A stretch of 64,000 bases of DNA from Euryodendron excelsum (lineage: Eukaryota > Streptophyta > Magnoliopsida > Ericales > Pentaphylacaceae): NCBI GenBank assembly GCA_033060915.1, contig CM065382.1, forward strand, positions 8,117,001 to 8,181,000, written 5' to 3'. The first letter of the stretch is position 1, and every line of letters begins with the position of its first letter. Shown here piece by piece: positions 33,681 through 45,060 of this stretch. The notes beneath the pieces were generated by a model. That model was not told where the DNA came from and did no database searches. It worked only from the letters and a program-made list of their open reading frames with translations. The translations under genes were made by a program, and so were the position numbers.

Positions 33681-33883
33681 ATTTTCTTTGGTCGCTAGCG
33701 AATAGCAGAAACTGGATATATATATATATATATTCATACATATATATATATAGATATATATAATCCTCATGCCTCTGTCTCAATACATTGTGATCTTGCA
33801 ACAGTTGTTTGGGAGAATGATGTGTTGGGGTTTGAGGATTCACAAGATCAGTTCCTTTCTTACATTTATTTGTTGGGAAAATG

Positions 33884-33932
<49 letters not shown>

Positions 33933-35377
33933 GATAAATAACACGTTCATTTGAGCTACATGTTACCATCACATGTCTAGATATATATATATATATATAT
34001 AGGCATTGCCTCACAAATTAAGTAGCATTTTCAAAAACCTAAACCACATCAAAATTGCCCCTTACAAATGAGTCATTATACATATGGCTTATATTTTAGA
34101 ACATTTTACGTCATAGTGGTATTCAGACAACTTGGATGGTGGACTGTGACCGGAGAAAATGGAAAACCATGGGACTGTTCTTTCCGCTAGATTTTGGCAC
34201 AAATATGGGTATCTGTGCATTAACAAAACCAAGCTGCCACATACAAGAGGTTTACTTGACACATGGACGAATGTGTAATGTTCACTAAACTTACCTTGAG
34301 AGAAATTATCTAGGTTCATAACACTACGTTAACATGATAACGTGGTGTGTCCAACATATTAAAGGCTCATTTGAGAATAATTTTTTTAATTAAATAAGTT
34401 GCTTAAAAAAGCATAAAGAATAAGTTGGCTTAAAAAAAAAAAAGCTTGGTTGGGGTGTTTGGTATTAATTTAAAATTTTTTTGACTTTTTATATAAAAAT
34501 AATTAAAGAACCCTCAAAATTAATTAGATTACATATTCGTGATGTTTTGTAAAGTTAAAAAAAATTCAACATTAATTCTCGTAGTATACTAATTTATTTT
34601 TGAAATTTTTAAAATTAAATATTTTTCAAAATTTCCACTACAATACAATGAGTAAAAAAAAGCTTCAAAATTTTTGCTTTTTATTTTTTTCACTTATTAT
34701 AAGCTAAAAAAAATTTGCTACCAACCACCAAATACTTATTTTAAGTAAAAAGTTAAAAAAATACTTAAAATAAGTTGTTTCTAAAAAAGTCTTAAAAATA
34801 GACATACTAGTGAAATAAATTACGTTATCACGATGACATGGTGTTTGAAACTCATAAGATAATTTCTCCTTAAGGTGCTAGTTTATTTGAGTGAGGTTGT
34901 TTCATTGCTACTCGGGTGGCATATCTTCGAAATACGTAAACATTTTTTCCGTTAAAAAAAAGACTACGTAGATTTGAATCTCCTCGTAGTGTTATTTTGG
35001 AAGGTTATTTACTCATTTATTAAGCACCAAATCTATATTACATTTCAGTTTATACTTTTTTCAAATGTCCATGAGATACATTTGCATCCAATGGTCAAGA
35101 ACATGTTTTTTTCTTTCACGGACGGTTGAGATCAAGTTTTATCTCCTCTCTCTACAAGTGGGTTTTTTTCTATTGTGTCAGGCAATTGCATCCAACGGAT
35201 AAGAACAGTTTGTTACTTTGTAACAAGAGCTCAGATCATTTTGTTTCTCTCTCCTCGTTGTCCAACCATTGTATCCAACCAATGATGGCAGAGGTGACAG
35301 GAAGAAAGAGAAAAGTGACGTGACAAAGAGAAATGAGGAGAGAGATTGTGATAGATTCAAAATTTTGTATGTTAGAG
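33681..35377. other. Intergenic region with microsatellites and an AT-rich foldback
   Basis: A TA-rich microsatellite (33716-33765), a CT run of about 45 bases (33886-33930) and another TA run (33981-34001) lie here. Positions 34365-34800 form an AT-rich partly palindromic block (ggttggggtgtttggta against taccaaccaccaaatac), possibly a MITE. It is flanked by similar direct words acgttaacatgataacgtgg and acgttatcacgatgacatgg. No gene is seen. Confidence 0.45.
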
Positions 35378-36833
35378 CATCTCCAAGGACCTAGTTAAAT
35401 CCATCCCTTTAGTTATTTTAAAGAGTAGAAAACTCATTTCACGTGTCCAACGGGTTTACAACTTCACTCTCTATTTTACATCTCGTCAAAACGGCTCTCT
35501 ATATCTAGCGAGTGTATTTGACTCTTCTCTGTATTCTCCAACCGTTTGGTGGGAGCAGAAAAGCTCTGGTTCTTCCTCTTCACTAGGTATGGCTCTCTCT
35601 CTCTCTCTCTCTGTGTGCACCGTCCCTCTTCTCTCTTCCCCTTCTCTCACCGTCCTTCCCTCCCTACTCTCCTTGCTCTCTCTTCTTCTTTCTTTTTTCT
35701 TTCTATATCTATAGTTATATCTATCATCAGGTAAGCCCTCTCTGTTGCTTTTAGTCTCTTTTTCTCTCATTGATTTTTGATTCACTGTTCACGTTACATG
35801 AGTCTAGGGTTTTGAGATTGACGAAATCAACTTGGCTTATTTTTCTTTAGTTTTTTTTTAGCTCGCTTGTCAATATGTTTGATAGATTGCCATGGATTTA
35901 GGGTTTCAATTGATTTTTCATTGTTTAGCTAATAGGCAAATTGTTTTATTCCGTAATGCTTGCTGTGACTTCGGTTACGAAAAGGAAAAGAGGAACCTTT
36001 GATTTTTGAAAGTTATTCATGTGCTCAATGTGGGGCACGGAATTTCTGAGGTACCTTCTTTCTATATGTCTGAGTGCATATGCCTAAATGTGTAAGGATA
36101 TGGTGTTTTAAGCTTTTGGTTCTTCTTTTGCATTATACCTTTTTTGGGTTCATTGTATTAGGCTTCTGCATATGAGTTTAGAAACAAACTCATATCCTAT
36201 CAAACTTATTTTGAAGAAAAAGCTACCAAGAAGGTGAAAGCATCTTACAGAAAGCACAATCTCTAGAAAGTCCTACGTACAACAAAGAGAAAACAAAAAC
36301 TAAATCTTTACATGTATCACCCTATATAGCTGCCACAAACCCCAAAAAGTCCTTTATATTTAGGATGGGTTTGAGGGGAATAGTTTGCATATGTAAATAC
36401 TTATCAATATTGTTTAGTCTCCATTTTAATATTTTAGATCAGAAACCTAAATTTCTAATCTTGCAGAAACTGCAGAACAAACAATATTATGGAAAAATGA
36501 TTGAGTTAATTATGATGGAAATATCTTGGTAAAATTTTAAAGTTATATGTTATCCCATTCATCATTTTAGCAAGGTGGCTAAAGCTTAAATTAGTTGAAT
36601 TGCTGATTTGTATTGTATTGCTAAGGGATATAGAAAAATGGTTAAGCTAATTATGATAGGAATATCTTGGTAAGTCAATGAAGAATGCCAAATATCTAAT
36701 TTTTTTTTCCCCTGTTAGATGCAGGCATTATAGATGTTGGGTTTTTTTTTTTCAAGTTCAATGCATTATAGCTGTTAGGTTTTTAGTTTTATTTTAGTAT
36801 GCATATGACTTCTTCATATTGCTTCAATAATAG

Positions 36834-37878
36834 ATGGATCCAAGACAAGATGGATATTACACTAATCTTCTTCAAGAAGGAACAAATCTTGACTATGAGT
36901 TTAGCATTGAATGTTTGGATGAAATTGGTCGGTCTTCCCCAATCTCCCCTCAAGTAGAATCCACCACCAAACAATGAAGTGAAAACTTTACTCCCGAGGA
37001 AGACCATATGCTCATATCTGCATATTTAAACACTAGCTTAGACCCAGTGCAAGGTAATGAGCGAAAATCAAGGACGTACTAGCTTAGAGTGTGGGAGTTC
37101 TTCCACACGAACAAGGACTTTACTTCTGAACGTACTCAAGGGTCTCTAATGAATTGGTGGTTTTCGATTCAACTTGCCACGAATAAATTCTGTGAGTACT
37201 TTGCCCAAATTCAAAGGTTGAATCAAAGTGGTCTAACTAAAAAAGACAAGGTATTAATATCTTAATAATTCATAGTTATGACATTATTACTTGCATTACA
37301 TGATAATTTAGTGTTCTTTCATCTATTTTCAGATTCGTGATGCAAAAATATTATACAAAGAGATGCACAAATTCTCGTTTCTATTTGAACATTGTTAGAA
37401 CAAGTTGAAAGACCAACCAAAATGGATGGAGAAATGTCGGGCAAAGAAGCAAAAAACCAAAAGTAGCAAGATTCCAAGTAGCTCTTCTCCTTCTACACCA
37501 GATTCAATGAATGTAGGAGATTCCAATGTCTCAAATGATAGTTATGTAGACTCGAAGAGACCACTGGATAGGAAGGTCGAGAAGGTTTGACTAAATAAGA
37601 GAAACAACAAAGATCGTGAAAATGATGGTTCATCTTTCATGAAGGTATTAGTAGAGATTAAGGACGAGAAAAAGAGAATGAATGATAAGAAAATATAATT
37701 TTTTGAAAGATCATTCCTTCAAGACCAAGAAAGACTCCTTCAAGATCAAGAAAGACTGAAATTGGATCAATCAAAAGAAGAAGAACGAATTATGTCAATG
37801 GATACAAGTGGGATGCCTTTGTTGCAAGCAGAATGGGTTAATCGCCGCCAAATGGACATCCTTGGACAAAAAGTTTAG
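36834..37878 (+). pseudogene. Harbinger ORF1 (Myb/trihelix-like, NAM-associated C-terminus), decayed
   Basis: From the ATG at 36834 the frame reads MDPRQDGYYTNLLQEG, then ENFTPEEDHMLISAYLNTSL, a trihelix/SANT-like start. After an intron (37251-37332, GT...AG) it continues IRDAKILYKEMHKFSF and DQPKWMEKCRAKKQK. It ends with a repeated LQDQERLLQDQERL segment and the C-terminal LLQAEWVNRRQMDILGQK. Four in-frame stops occur (about 36977, 37079, 37396, 37697). ORF1 proteins of this family are thought to bind element DNA and assist the transposase. Confidence 0.75.
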
Positions 37879-38049
37879 TTTATACTGAAATTGTAGTTTT
37901 TTGTTGGCATATGAAATGATAAAAGCTTGTAATATGTGTTTGGACAATATTTTTGAAGTAATTGATAAATTTTTATAATATGTTTTGTAATATATTCATG
38001 GAGCTTAGAGGAAAAAAATGAATAGAAGTACTTGTTTTTTAATGGAATT

Positions 38050-39000
38050 GTTGGCCTAATGAGTAAATGAATAAGTACAACTCAATGAATAACCTTAAAC
38101 ACTCACCAAAAATATGTGACAGTTAAAGCACAGGAGATTTTCAGCTTCAAGCTCTTGATACCAATGATGTAATTACTTTCTTCCACATTATAGAAGCTGT
38201 AGGTATCTTCTATTTAAAGCTATGAATCGATTCTAACCGTTGGAGAAATATGGGAGAAGTTTTGGTGGCAGATCGCACCATAACACCTATCAGAAATATA
38301 ACCGTTACTGTCGAGGGTCGAGTCTTTTTACAATCTGCTTTAGCATTTTGCCTTGAGGGGTCGACTCATGACTTGCAGGAGTCGACTCTTTTGGTCAGAA
38401 TCTGCAAACTCAACTCTCTGTCACAATGAGTCGACTCTTTTTCAGTGAGGGGTCGACTTTTTTAAGCAGTCTTCAAAATTTTTAGGCTCTGTTGAAATGA
38501 GTCGACTCCTTAATGATGAGAGATCAACTCTTTTGAGTCTCCAGCAGATTTTCAAGGCTCTATTTGAAAGAGTCGACTCTTGAAACTTAAGGGGTCGACT
38601 CTTTTTACCAGAAAACTTGTTTTTACAGCTTTTCTTCATTCTTCTCCAAAGTCTTCAATCTTTTCAAGGATCATCCAAATAGGCTTTTTAAGGCTTGTGT
38701 AATTATTTTGTTGTTGTGCTTTGCTTGGTGTGATTCTTCTCTAAGCATTTGGTTCTGAGATTTGAATATATCACTGGCTTGTAATATGATTTGTTCCAAT
38801 ATACATCGTTTGCTATTGTCCAAAAAAAAAAAAAAAACATGTAGCAATAGCTATTACAAGTAGTAGCATAAGCTGGTCCAAAAAAAAAAAAAATTTACAG
38901 CAGTATTAGCTTGTCCAAAAAAATTGCAGTAGCTGGTCCAAAAAAAAATGCAACAGCCGCAGCTGGAATGAGCAGCAGGTATGGGAAATTCTTATTTTTT
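38050..39000. repeat. Block with repeated GAGTCGACTC words and poly-A stretches, inside Harbinger
   Basis: Between 38320 and 38610 the palindromic core gtcgactc occurs about eight times, 30-70 bp apart and often as ggggtcgactc or gagtcgactc. Further on (38818-38950) the word agctggtccaaaaaaaa repeats three or four times with A runs of 7-15. A cttgataccaatgat word at 38154 resembles a complementary primer binding site, so this may be an old LTR inserted between ORF1 and the transposase. No frame is conserved. Confidence 0.45.
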
Positions 39001-39158
39001 TGCTAAAGCTTTTGAATGGCAGCAGTAGGTATGGAAATCCTTTTTCTTTTTTGTTTGACAAATGTAGTTATAATTTAATTAAACCATTTGAAAATGTTAC
39101 AAAACATAAGAATTGATTTCGAACGAAGCGAACAATTACACCAAACTACGAGCAACTA

Positions 39159-40230
39159 TTACATGTTTCCATGTAAATTCCACATGTACTCAACTAGGTC
39201 CGCTTGCAATCTTGAATGAGTTTCTCTATCTCTAATATGATGTTGCCTTTGAATAAATTCAAAAAACTCAATAGTATGGTCACGCGACGTTGATGGAGGA
39301 GGACTTTCATCTTCTGTATCATAATTGAAGTCTAACCCAGTCCCATCTCGCTCATCCTCAATTATCATGTTATGCAGTATTATGCACGTTTTCATGATAT
39401 CTTTAAGAGTTTGACGTCTCCAGAAACGTGCTGGTTCGCGTACAATTGCAAAGCGTGCTTGTAGCACGCCAAATGCTCGCTCTACATCTTTCCTTACCGA
39501 TTGTTGAGCTTTTGCAAAATATGATTGCTTATTACCTCTTGGAGATGGAATTGTTTTGACGAATGTTGACCACTTGGGATATATACCATCGGCAAGATAA
39601 TATCCCATCGTATAGTCATTTCCATTGACCGAGTAATTGACTGCAGGTGCACGATCTTCAAAAAGGAGGGTAAATACAGAGGAGCGATCTAACACGTTGA
39701 TGTCATTATGAGATCCAGGTAACCCAAAAAAAGCATGCCATATCCATAGGTCATATGAAGCCACTGCCTCCAAAATAATAGTTGGTTCATGAATATGACC
39801 ACAATACATACATTTCCACGCTGTTGGACAATTCTTCCATTTCCAATGCAAGCAATCAATGTTTCCTAATATTTCAAGAAAACCACGATTTGTACCCACC
39901 GCTAATAATCTAGTAATATCCTCATCGTTTGGTGATCTTAAGTACTCGTTTGAAAAAATTGCAACCACTGCGGTCACAAACCTTTTCAAACTCTCAACTG
40001 CAGTGCTTTTTCCGATTCTAACATAATCATCTACAGAATCTGCTGCCACTCCATAAGCTAGCATTCTTATAGCAGCTGTCACCCTTTAGAGCGCAAATAA
40101 GCCGATAATTCCAACTGCATCTTTTTTTTGGACAAAATACGGATCATAATTTTCCACCATCTCTAAAATATGAAGAAAAAGAGATCGATTCATTCGAAAC
40201 CTCTTCCTAAATAAATTAGGGAGAAAGGTA
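39159..40230 (-). pseudogene. PIF/Harbinger DDE transposase, N terminus cut by a stop
   Basis: The 307-codon frame 39159-40082 covers the catalytic domain: GNIDCLHWKWKNCP (D76), GSHNDINVLDRS (D127), YYLADGIYPKW, and VRKDVERAFGVLQARF (E201), the DDE triad of this family. It ends with a normal-looking acidic C terminus. In the same frame upstream of a TAA at 40086-40088 lies the family N-terminal part (LFRKRFRMNRSLFLHI) up to about 40230. One stop codon therefore separates the two. No ATG near 40082 would give a complete enzyme; the frame there opens with GTG. It is probably inactive. Confidence 0.85.
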
Positions 40231-40344
40231 TGTTGGCAGACCTAGTCTGGAAGGGAGTTCGAGGGTTCAAGTCTGAAAACGTAGCTCGAGCTTACCTAGT
40301 CTGTCCATGGGGGTGTTGGGTGGGGGGGGGGGTGGGGGGGGGGT

Positions 40345-40410
<66 letters not shown>

Positions 40411-40440
40411 ACCAGCTATACTTGTTATATTATCATAGAC
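40231..40440. other. Junction region with a 63-base G homopolymer
   Basis: Short GC-rich words (gagttcgagggttcaagtct, resembling a tRNA B box) are followed by ggtgggg stretches and an uninterrupted run of 63 G at 40345-40407. The long Gly or Pro frames here are produced by the homopolymer and are not genes. The run could be a true poly-G tract or an assembly or sequencing artefact. Confidence 0.8.
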
Positions 40441-42970
40441 AACTGCCAAAACCCATGTGCTTTAAAGCGGTCCGGCTCCCCTCCAGACTCCAATCCTCCA
40501 TACTCATTCAAACCTTTAGCCTCAGCATGCCACATGAATATTATAAGATCCTACGGCCCACAAGAATTTACCTCTTTAAAATTTCTGCTAACCCTAAAAC
40601 GAGAGTTGATGAATTTTACAGTCAACCCATCATTTCAGCAAATCCTACCAACGTTCCTTATAGTTCCCAGTGAGAGCAGATCAACACAAAGGCTATGTTC
40701 CTCTTATGTTAATATGGGTTTCATTTTGCAACCAGCAAACATGGAGTTTTTTGTGTTACAAGCAACTTAAAAATAATTATAAGATCTGAAAATCAAAGTT
40801 TTCAAATCTTTTATTTTATTTTTTCACTTATGAAATTTCAAATCTGTGTGTGATGTTTTGATGATTTGGCTTCCATGATAAATCACAAGTGATGGTATTC
40901 AATTTTCTAAATACATAATTACAAATCCAAAGAGAGTTATGAAGCCACAGTCGATGTCGTGGTATTTTTCTCGGCAAAACCAATCATGAGAGGAAAATGG
41001 TTTCATACCAGTGTTTGACGATAAGAAACTCGCTGGAAACATGGTGATACCAGCGTCTGACGGAAATGGATTACTGAAAATTTCAGACGTTGAACTTTGA
41101 AGATTTTTAGATTAGAATCCTTTATTGATGTGAATTCTTGTGGGCTGTAGGATCTTATTATGTCCACATGGCATGCCGAGGTTAAGATTCTAAATGTGTA
41201 CCAAAGATTAGGGCCTAGAAGGGAGCCGAACCTGCTTTAAAGTAAAATGACGAATGGTATGACATAACAAAGACGATGAAACTCCACTTGGTCCTAAAAG
41301 AATAAAATATTAAATGGGCGTGTTTTGGCCCCATTCTGCTTTAGAGGCCGTGGTTACTCCACTCAAATCCCTAAATATTTGTAGGATGATTTATTGTTAG
41401 TCTTAGATTTTTTGTTGTGGTAGTTTTTGTGAATTAACAATTATACTCTTATACTATCTTTTAGCAGACTTTAACGAAATGGAAACTTTGTGAATTCATC
41501 AGATATTGTCTTAACAAAAGTTAGGACTGCCTGACAATAGGGTTACCCAAGATTGTATCCATTATTGAATTATTAAATATAATGAGAGAGAGAATCTGGA
41601 AGGATGTAATGAGCAAGGGAACTAGCAATTTGTTAAACAATCACTAATTACACCTTGATAAGATGCAGGGATGAAACCAAGAATTTTGTTGAGAGGGAGT
41701 CATGGAAAGGTAAATTTTTTTAAATTTTTTAAGGGGCTAAGATAAAATTTGAAGGTTAAGGTAAATTTTTTTGAATTTTGTTGAGGGGTAAAGCAAAGAT
41801 ATGTTAATTTTTAAAAAGTTGAGGTAAAATTTTTTGAAATTTTAATGAGATCAATATACACTCCTATTGTAAAAATACTTTAAATTAATAGGAATTACAT
41901 GAAATTTTATCAATAGGAGGCATGACCCATTGTCCCTGATAAGATGGCAATAGCACTTTTTGGAGTGGACTGTTCTACAATTGATTGCCAAAAATCTCAT
42001 TCAAATCGGGTTTAGCATTAAGTATTATTAAAACTTCTTGTTATCCACCAAGAGATAAACAAGGTGACCTAACATAGCCTGGGTTTGGCAGTAAAATAAG
42101 AGAAATCTAGGAGTAAAGGATTAGAAAATATCACCAGTTGTTAAGAGTGACTCAAGAAATTAATGAAAAGTCTCAACTTTCTTGAAAGAATTCAAACTTC
42201 AAGGGTAACATGGTGGTCAAAGCTTAGAATTTAGGGTTTTACTTCCTCTAAAGTTTTGTGTTCGAAATTTCTTAGGTGCTATCAATTTCTTAGGGTCACT
42301 CTTAGGGTCTTTGACTTAATAATTACCTGCTTTGTATGGAACAAAAGGACTGCACAAACTGACACAAACACCCAATCATCCAAAAAAAAAAAAAATTCCT
42401 TGTCAGAAGAACTTAAGGGTGAAGAAAGAACTCAAATGCAGACAGTCAATGATTCAGAATTAGTCAAAAAAAAAAAAAAATAGAGGAAGTGATACATCAG
42501 GAGATGGGGAGGAAAAGCAAGTTCTGTACCAACAACAACTGCACCCTCCAAACTACCAAAAATAAAAAGTAAATGGGAAGAGGCTGGTGACCTTCCCCAT
42601 ATGGAATTTTAATGATCAAGTTACCAAAAGGTTAGACTTAATGGTGTACTAGCATTGCCCTCTGTTCCAGAATGATTAAATTAAGTCATGTTACTGAGAT
42701 TCAGCCATCCTCCTGGGGCTTCTATATATGGAAGTTACTCAGTGGTCATTGAATTTCCATGAAGGTGGGTTGGTTTTCCCTTTCAAGCAAACACTTGGTT
42801 GAAGAACCTAACAAGGGTTGGTGGGCTAAGTTTTATCTTCACATGGCTAGGGTAAGTTCCCTATATTGAAGAACCTTGAGTTTTTTATGATTGTGTGCTT
42901 TCAATGGCTAGTAGCCAATGAAATTTTGTTGGGGAGGTTCCGTGGTACCGGTGGGCAATTCCAATAATTT
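40440..42970 (+). repeat. Distal copy of the duplicated segment, carrying three insertions
   Basis: It is collinear with 32718-33680. Relative to that copy it has gained the MULE-like MITE (40468-41232), about 485 bp at 41470-41955, and about 395 bp at 42150-42545 that includes A runs. Similarity ends at about 42970, exactly where the TRF-like exon similarity begins. Small frames within it are not conserved in the other copy. Confidence 0.7.
40468..41232. mobile_element. Mutator-like MITE (765 bp) with 10-bp TSD and long inverted repeats
   Basis: The flanking direct repeats TGCTTTAAAG (40458-40467 and 41233-41242) are identical. The ends CGGTCCGGCTCCC and GGGAGCCGAACC are inverted and extend to arms of about 100 bp (cttgtgggc.gtaggatctta near 40555 and 41150). 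The paralogous site at about 32733 reads TGCATTACAG once with no insert, a natural empty site. Long TIRs with a 9-10 bp duplication are the Mutator signature. No transposase frame is present. Confidence 0.85.
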
Positions 42971-43172
42971 TCTCCAAAATCGAGCCCTTTGCAATCTCTG
43001 ACTCAATTCTTCGTAGAAGCACTGCCTTCTTCAAATTCAAATTGTCGTTTGAAAAAGGAAGTACCAAAAGCAAAGCGTTCAACAAGCGATCATCGACCGA
43101 TTGCTGAAGAAGAAATTCGAGAACCCAACGAGCCACAACATCCATTGACAACGCATTAACTGAAACTGCCAA
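42963..43172 (-). CDS. Probable orphan first exon of a TRF-like (TRFL/Myb-type) protein
   Basis: From the ATG at 43172 the frame reads MAVSVNALSMDVVARWVLEF, then LLQQSVDDRLLNALLLVLPF and LKKAVLLRRIESEIAKGSIL. The pattern DVARW.LEFLL...LPF.....LKK..LLR.IESEI..GS..EK resembles the N terminus of plant telomere-repeat-binding-factor-like proteins, from memory. The match ends near EKII. The remaining 26 codons to a stop at 42885 are read from the duplicated segment and are not homologous. No Myb domain or further exon was found to the left on the - strand. It could be the start of a gene with distant exons or a displaced gene fragment. A copia element begins about 50 bp upstream of the ATG. Confidence 0.45.
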
Positions 43173-43225
43173 AAGGAAAACCCTAATTTGCGAAAAAGAA
43201 AAGTGGAATTAAGCTTCTAAAGTAT

Positions 43226-43598
43226 TGTGATAGAAATCAAATACACACCCACAAAATAATAAATTGGAGAAAGAAATTTCACTAACAAAGAGAAAAAAAA
43301 ATTTACAAAGGAGGAGGAGGAAGCTCGGCTCACTCTCTCTACTTAACTCACGCTTATACAAAAAACTCTTTTTGCTTGCTTGATTTTCTCCCTCACCTCA
43401 ACCCTCTAGGGGAGGGGGAGCACAGATTGTCAAGGTTAGCAACCACCAACCTTGACAAATGGTGGTCGGCAAAGCTGACTTTGGTGGTCGGCAAATGACT
43501 TTGGTGGCAATTTAATCGAAGGTTCGACGGCTGGAGCCTTCTGTCAACTTTGGTAGGTGGCCGGCTTTGTCCTTCATCAACTAGGTATGAACCCAGCA
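43226..43598 (-). repeat. Copia LTR (3' LTR in element orientation)
   Basis: It is collinear with 47189-47542. Shared words are acacacccacaaaataat, gagaaagaaatttcactaac, gaggctcggctc, accttgacaaa.ggtggtc and ttgtccttcatcaact. It ends tatgaacccagca before the complementary PPT. Confidence 0.85.
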
Positions 43599-43619
43599 AT
43601 TCTCCCCCTTCATACCCAT

Positions 43620-44394
43620 TGGAGGAGAAAGCAATCAGATGTCCTTCAGTTAGCTTCCATTTTGGCTATGTCTCTACATAGCTCGAGCTTCTCACAAGTA
43701 ACCACGTTTGTTAACATGTCCATTGAATTCTCTTGTATGTGAATTTTCTCAAGCTTCAACAATTATTAATCCATCACCTCGTGTATCTAATGATAGCAAA
43801 TATCAATGTGCTTGGTACGGGAATGGTACATTAAATTTTTGCTTAAATCTAGAGCACTCTAACTATCGTGTATTCCTTCTGCTTGATTCTCAGTTCTTGG
43901 AGAAACCGCTTTACCCATAACATTTCCTTTTCAGCTTCTGTTACGGCGATATATTCTGCCTCCGTTGTAGATAAAGCCACACACTTTTATAGTTTGGACG
44001 GCCATGATACAGTTCTCCCTACGAAGGTGTAAAGGAATCCTAATGTAGATTTTCTACCATCAAGATCACCGACTATATTTGAATCTGTATAGCCTTTCAA
44101 GACTGGTTTAGCTCTCCCAAAACACAAGCATAGCTTTATTGTACTTTTTAGGGCAATATCTAGCGTTGTACACACTATTGTATACATCAGGCTACCTACT
44201 GCTAAAGAGTAGGGTATTGTTGCCATTTCTTCTATCTCAATCTTCGAGGAGGGACACGAACTCTTGCTCAGCTTGAAGTGATTAGCCAGTGGAGTATTGA
44301 TGGCTTGGCATTTTTCCATGTTAAACCTTCTGATCACCCGTTCAATGTACTTCTTGTGATAGCCATAACTTCTTGGCTTTCCTATCAAAAACAA
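43620..44394 (-). pseudogene. Copia RNase H region (decayed)
   Basis: Frame 43987-44394 includes KYIERVIRRFNMEKCQAINT, the RT-RNase H connection, and GYTDSNIVGDLDGRKSTLGF, the first RNase H motif. After a stop it continues with an ALSTTEAEYIAVTEAEKEML motif and then decays toward the LTR. Confidence 0.8.
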
Positions 44395-44395
44395 T

Positions 44396-45060
44396 CTAGA
44401 TGCCCAAAATCTGCTGAGCAGGGCCTAAGTCCTTCATATCAAAGGATTGAGATAGCTCCTTCTTCAACTTGCTAATCTTGGCAGCATCTTGTCCAATGAT
44501 CAGCATGTCATCAACATAAAGAAGAAGTGTCACAAAGCTACCATCCGAGAATCTCTGAATGTACACGCACTGGTCTGCAGCAATCTTTTTGTACCTATGA
44601 CCCACCATGAATGAGTCAAACTTCTTGTACCATTGTCTCAGCGCTTGCTTTAGGCCGTAGAGACTCTTCTTCAACTTGCAGACCAAGTGTTCTTTCTCGG
44701 AAGCTTCAAACCCTTATGGCTGCTCCATGTAGATCTCTTCCTTCAGATCTTCGTGGAGAAACACTATCTTGACATCCATCTGTTTAAGCTCCAAGTTCAG
44801 GCTGGCTACCAATCCGAGTATAATTCGAATTGAGTTCATCTTCACTACCAATGACAAAATCTCGTCAAAGTCAACTCATTTCTTCTGTTGGAATCCTTTG
44901 ACGACCAATCGAGTTATGTACCTAACTAGCTTTCCACTATCATCTTTCTTCAGCTTGAAAACTCACTTCTTTATCGAGGCTTTTCTTCCTTTGGGAAGCC
45001 ATACCAAATCATAGGTCTGATTCTTGTGCAAGGAACTCATCTTTTCTTACATGGCTTGCA
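44396..45060 (-). pseudogene. Copia reverse transcriptase (decayed)
   Basis: The catalytic LLYVDDMLIIG block is in frame 44396-44686 together with LKKSLYGLKQALRQWYKKFD and FDMKDLGPAQQILGI. Upstream, the same region encodes the RT start (VKGFQQKK, then DVKIVFLHEDLKEEIYMEQP) interrupted by stops, for example the TAA at about 44715. Confidence 0.88.

Larger units (their letters stand above)
35378..40230. mobile_element. PIF/Harbinger transposon lacking its right terminus
   Basis: The left end GAGCATCTCCAAGGACC follows TTA, the usual Harbinger target, and matches the GAGCATCTCCAA termini common in plant members. Inside are both Harbinger genes: a Myb/trihelix-like ORF1 (+ strand, 36834-37878) and a DDE transposase (- strand, 39159 to about 40230). 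No complementary GGAGATGCTC end is found to the right. Homology stops in the transposase N terminus at about 40230, so the right end was deleted or replaced. Both genes contain stops. Confidence 0.75.

Noticed and set aside
33679..34014. Frame rich in Arg-Glu
   Set aside because: It is the CT/GA and TA microsatellite read on the - strand.
40225..40290. tRNA gene or SINE head near gagggttcaagtct
   Set aside because: The word resembles a B box, but no complete cloverleaf, A box or poly-A/T tail could be assembled.
40230..40673. Gly-rich (+) and Pro-rich (-) frames
   Set aside because: They are translations of the G homopolymer and its flanks.
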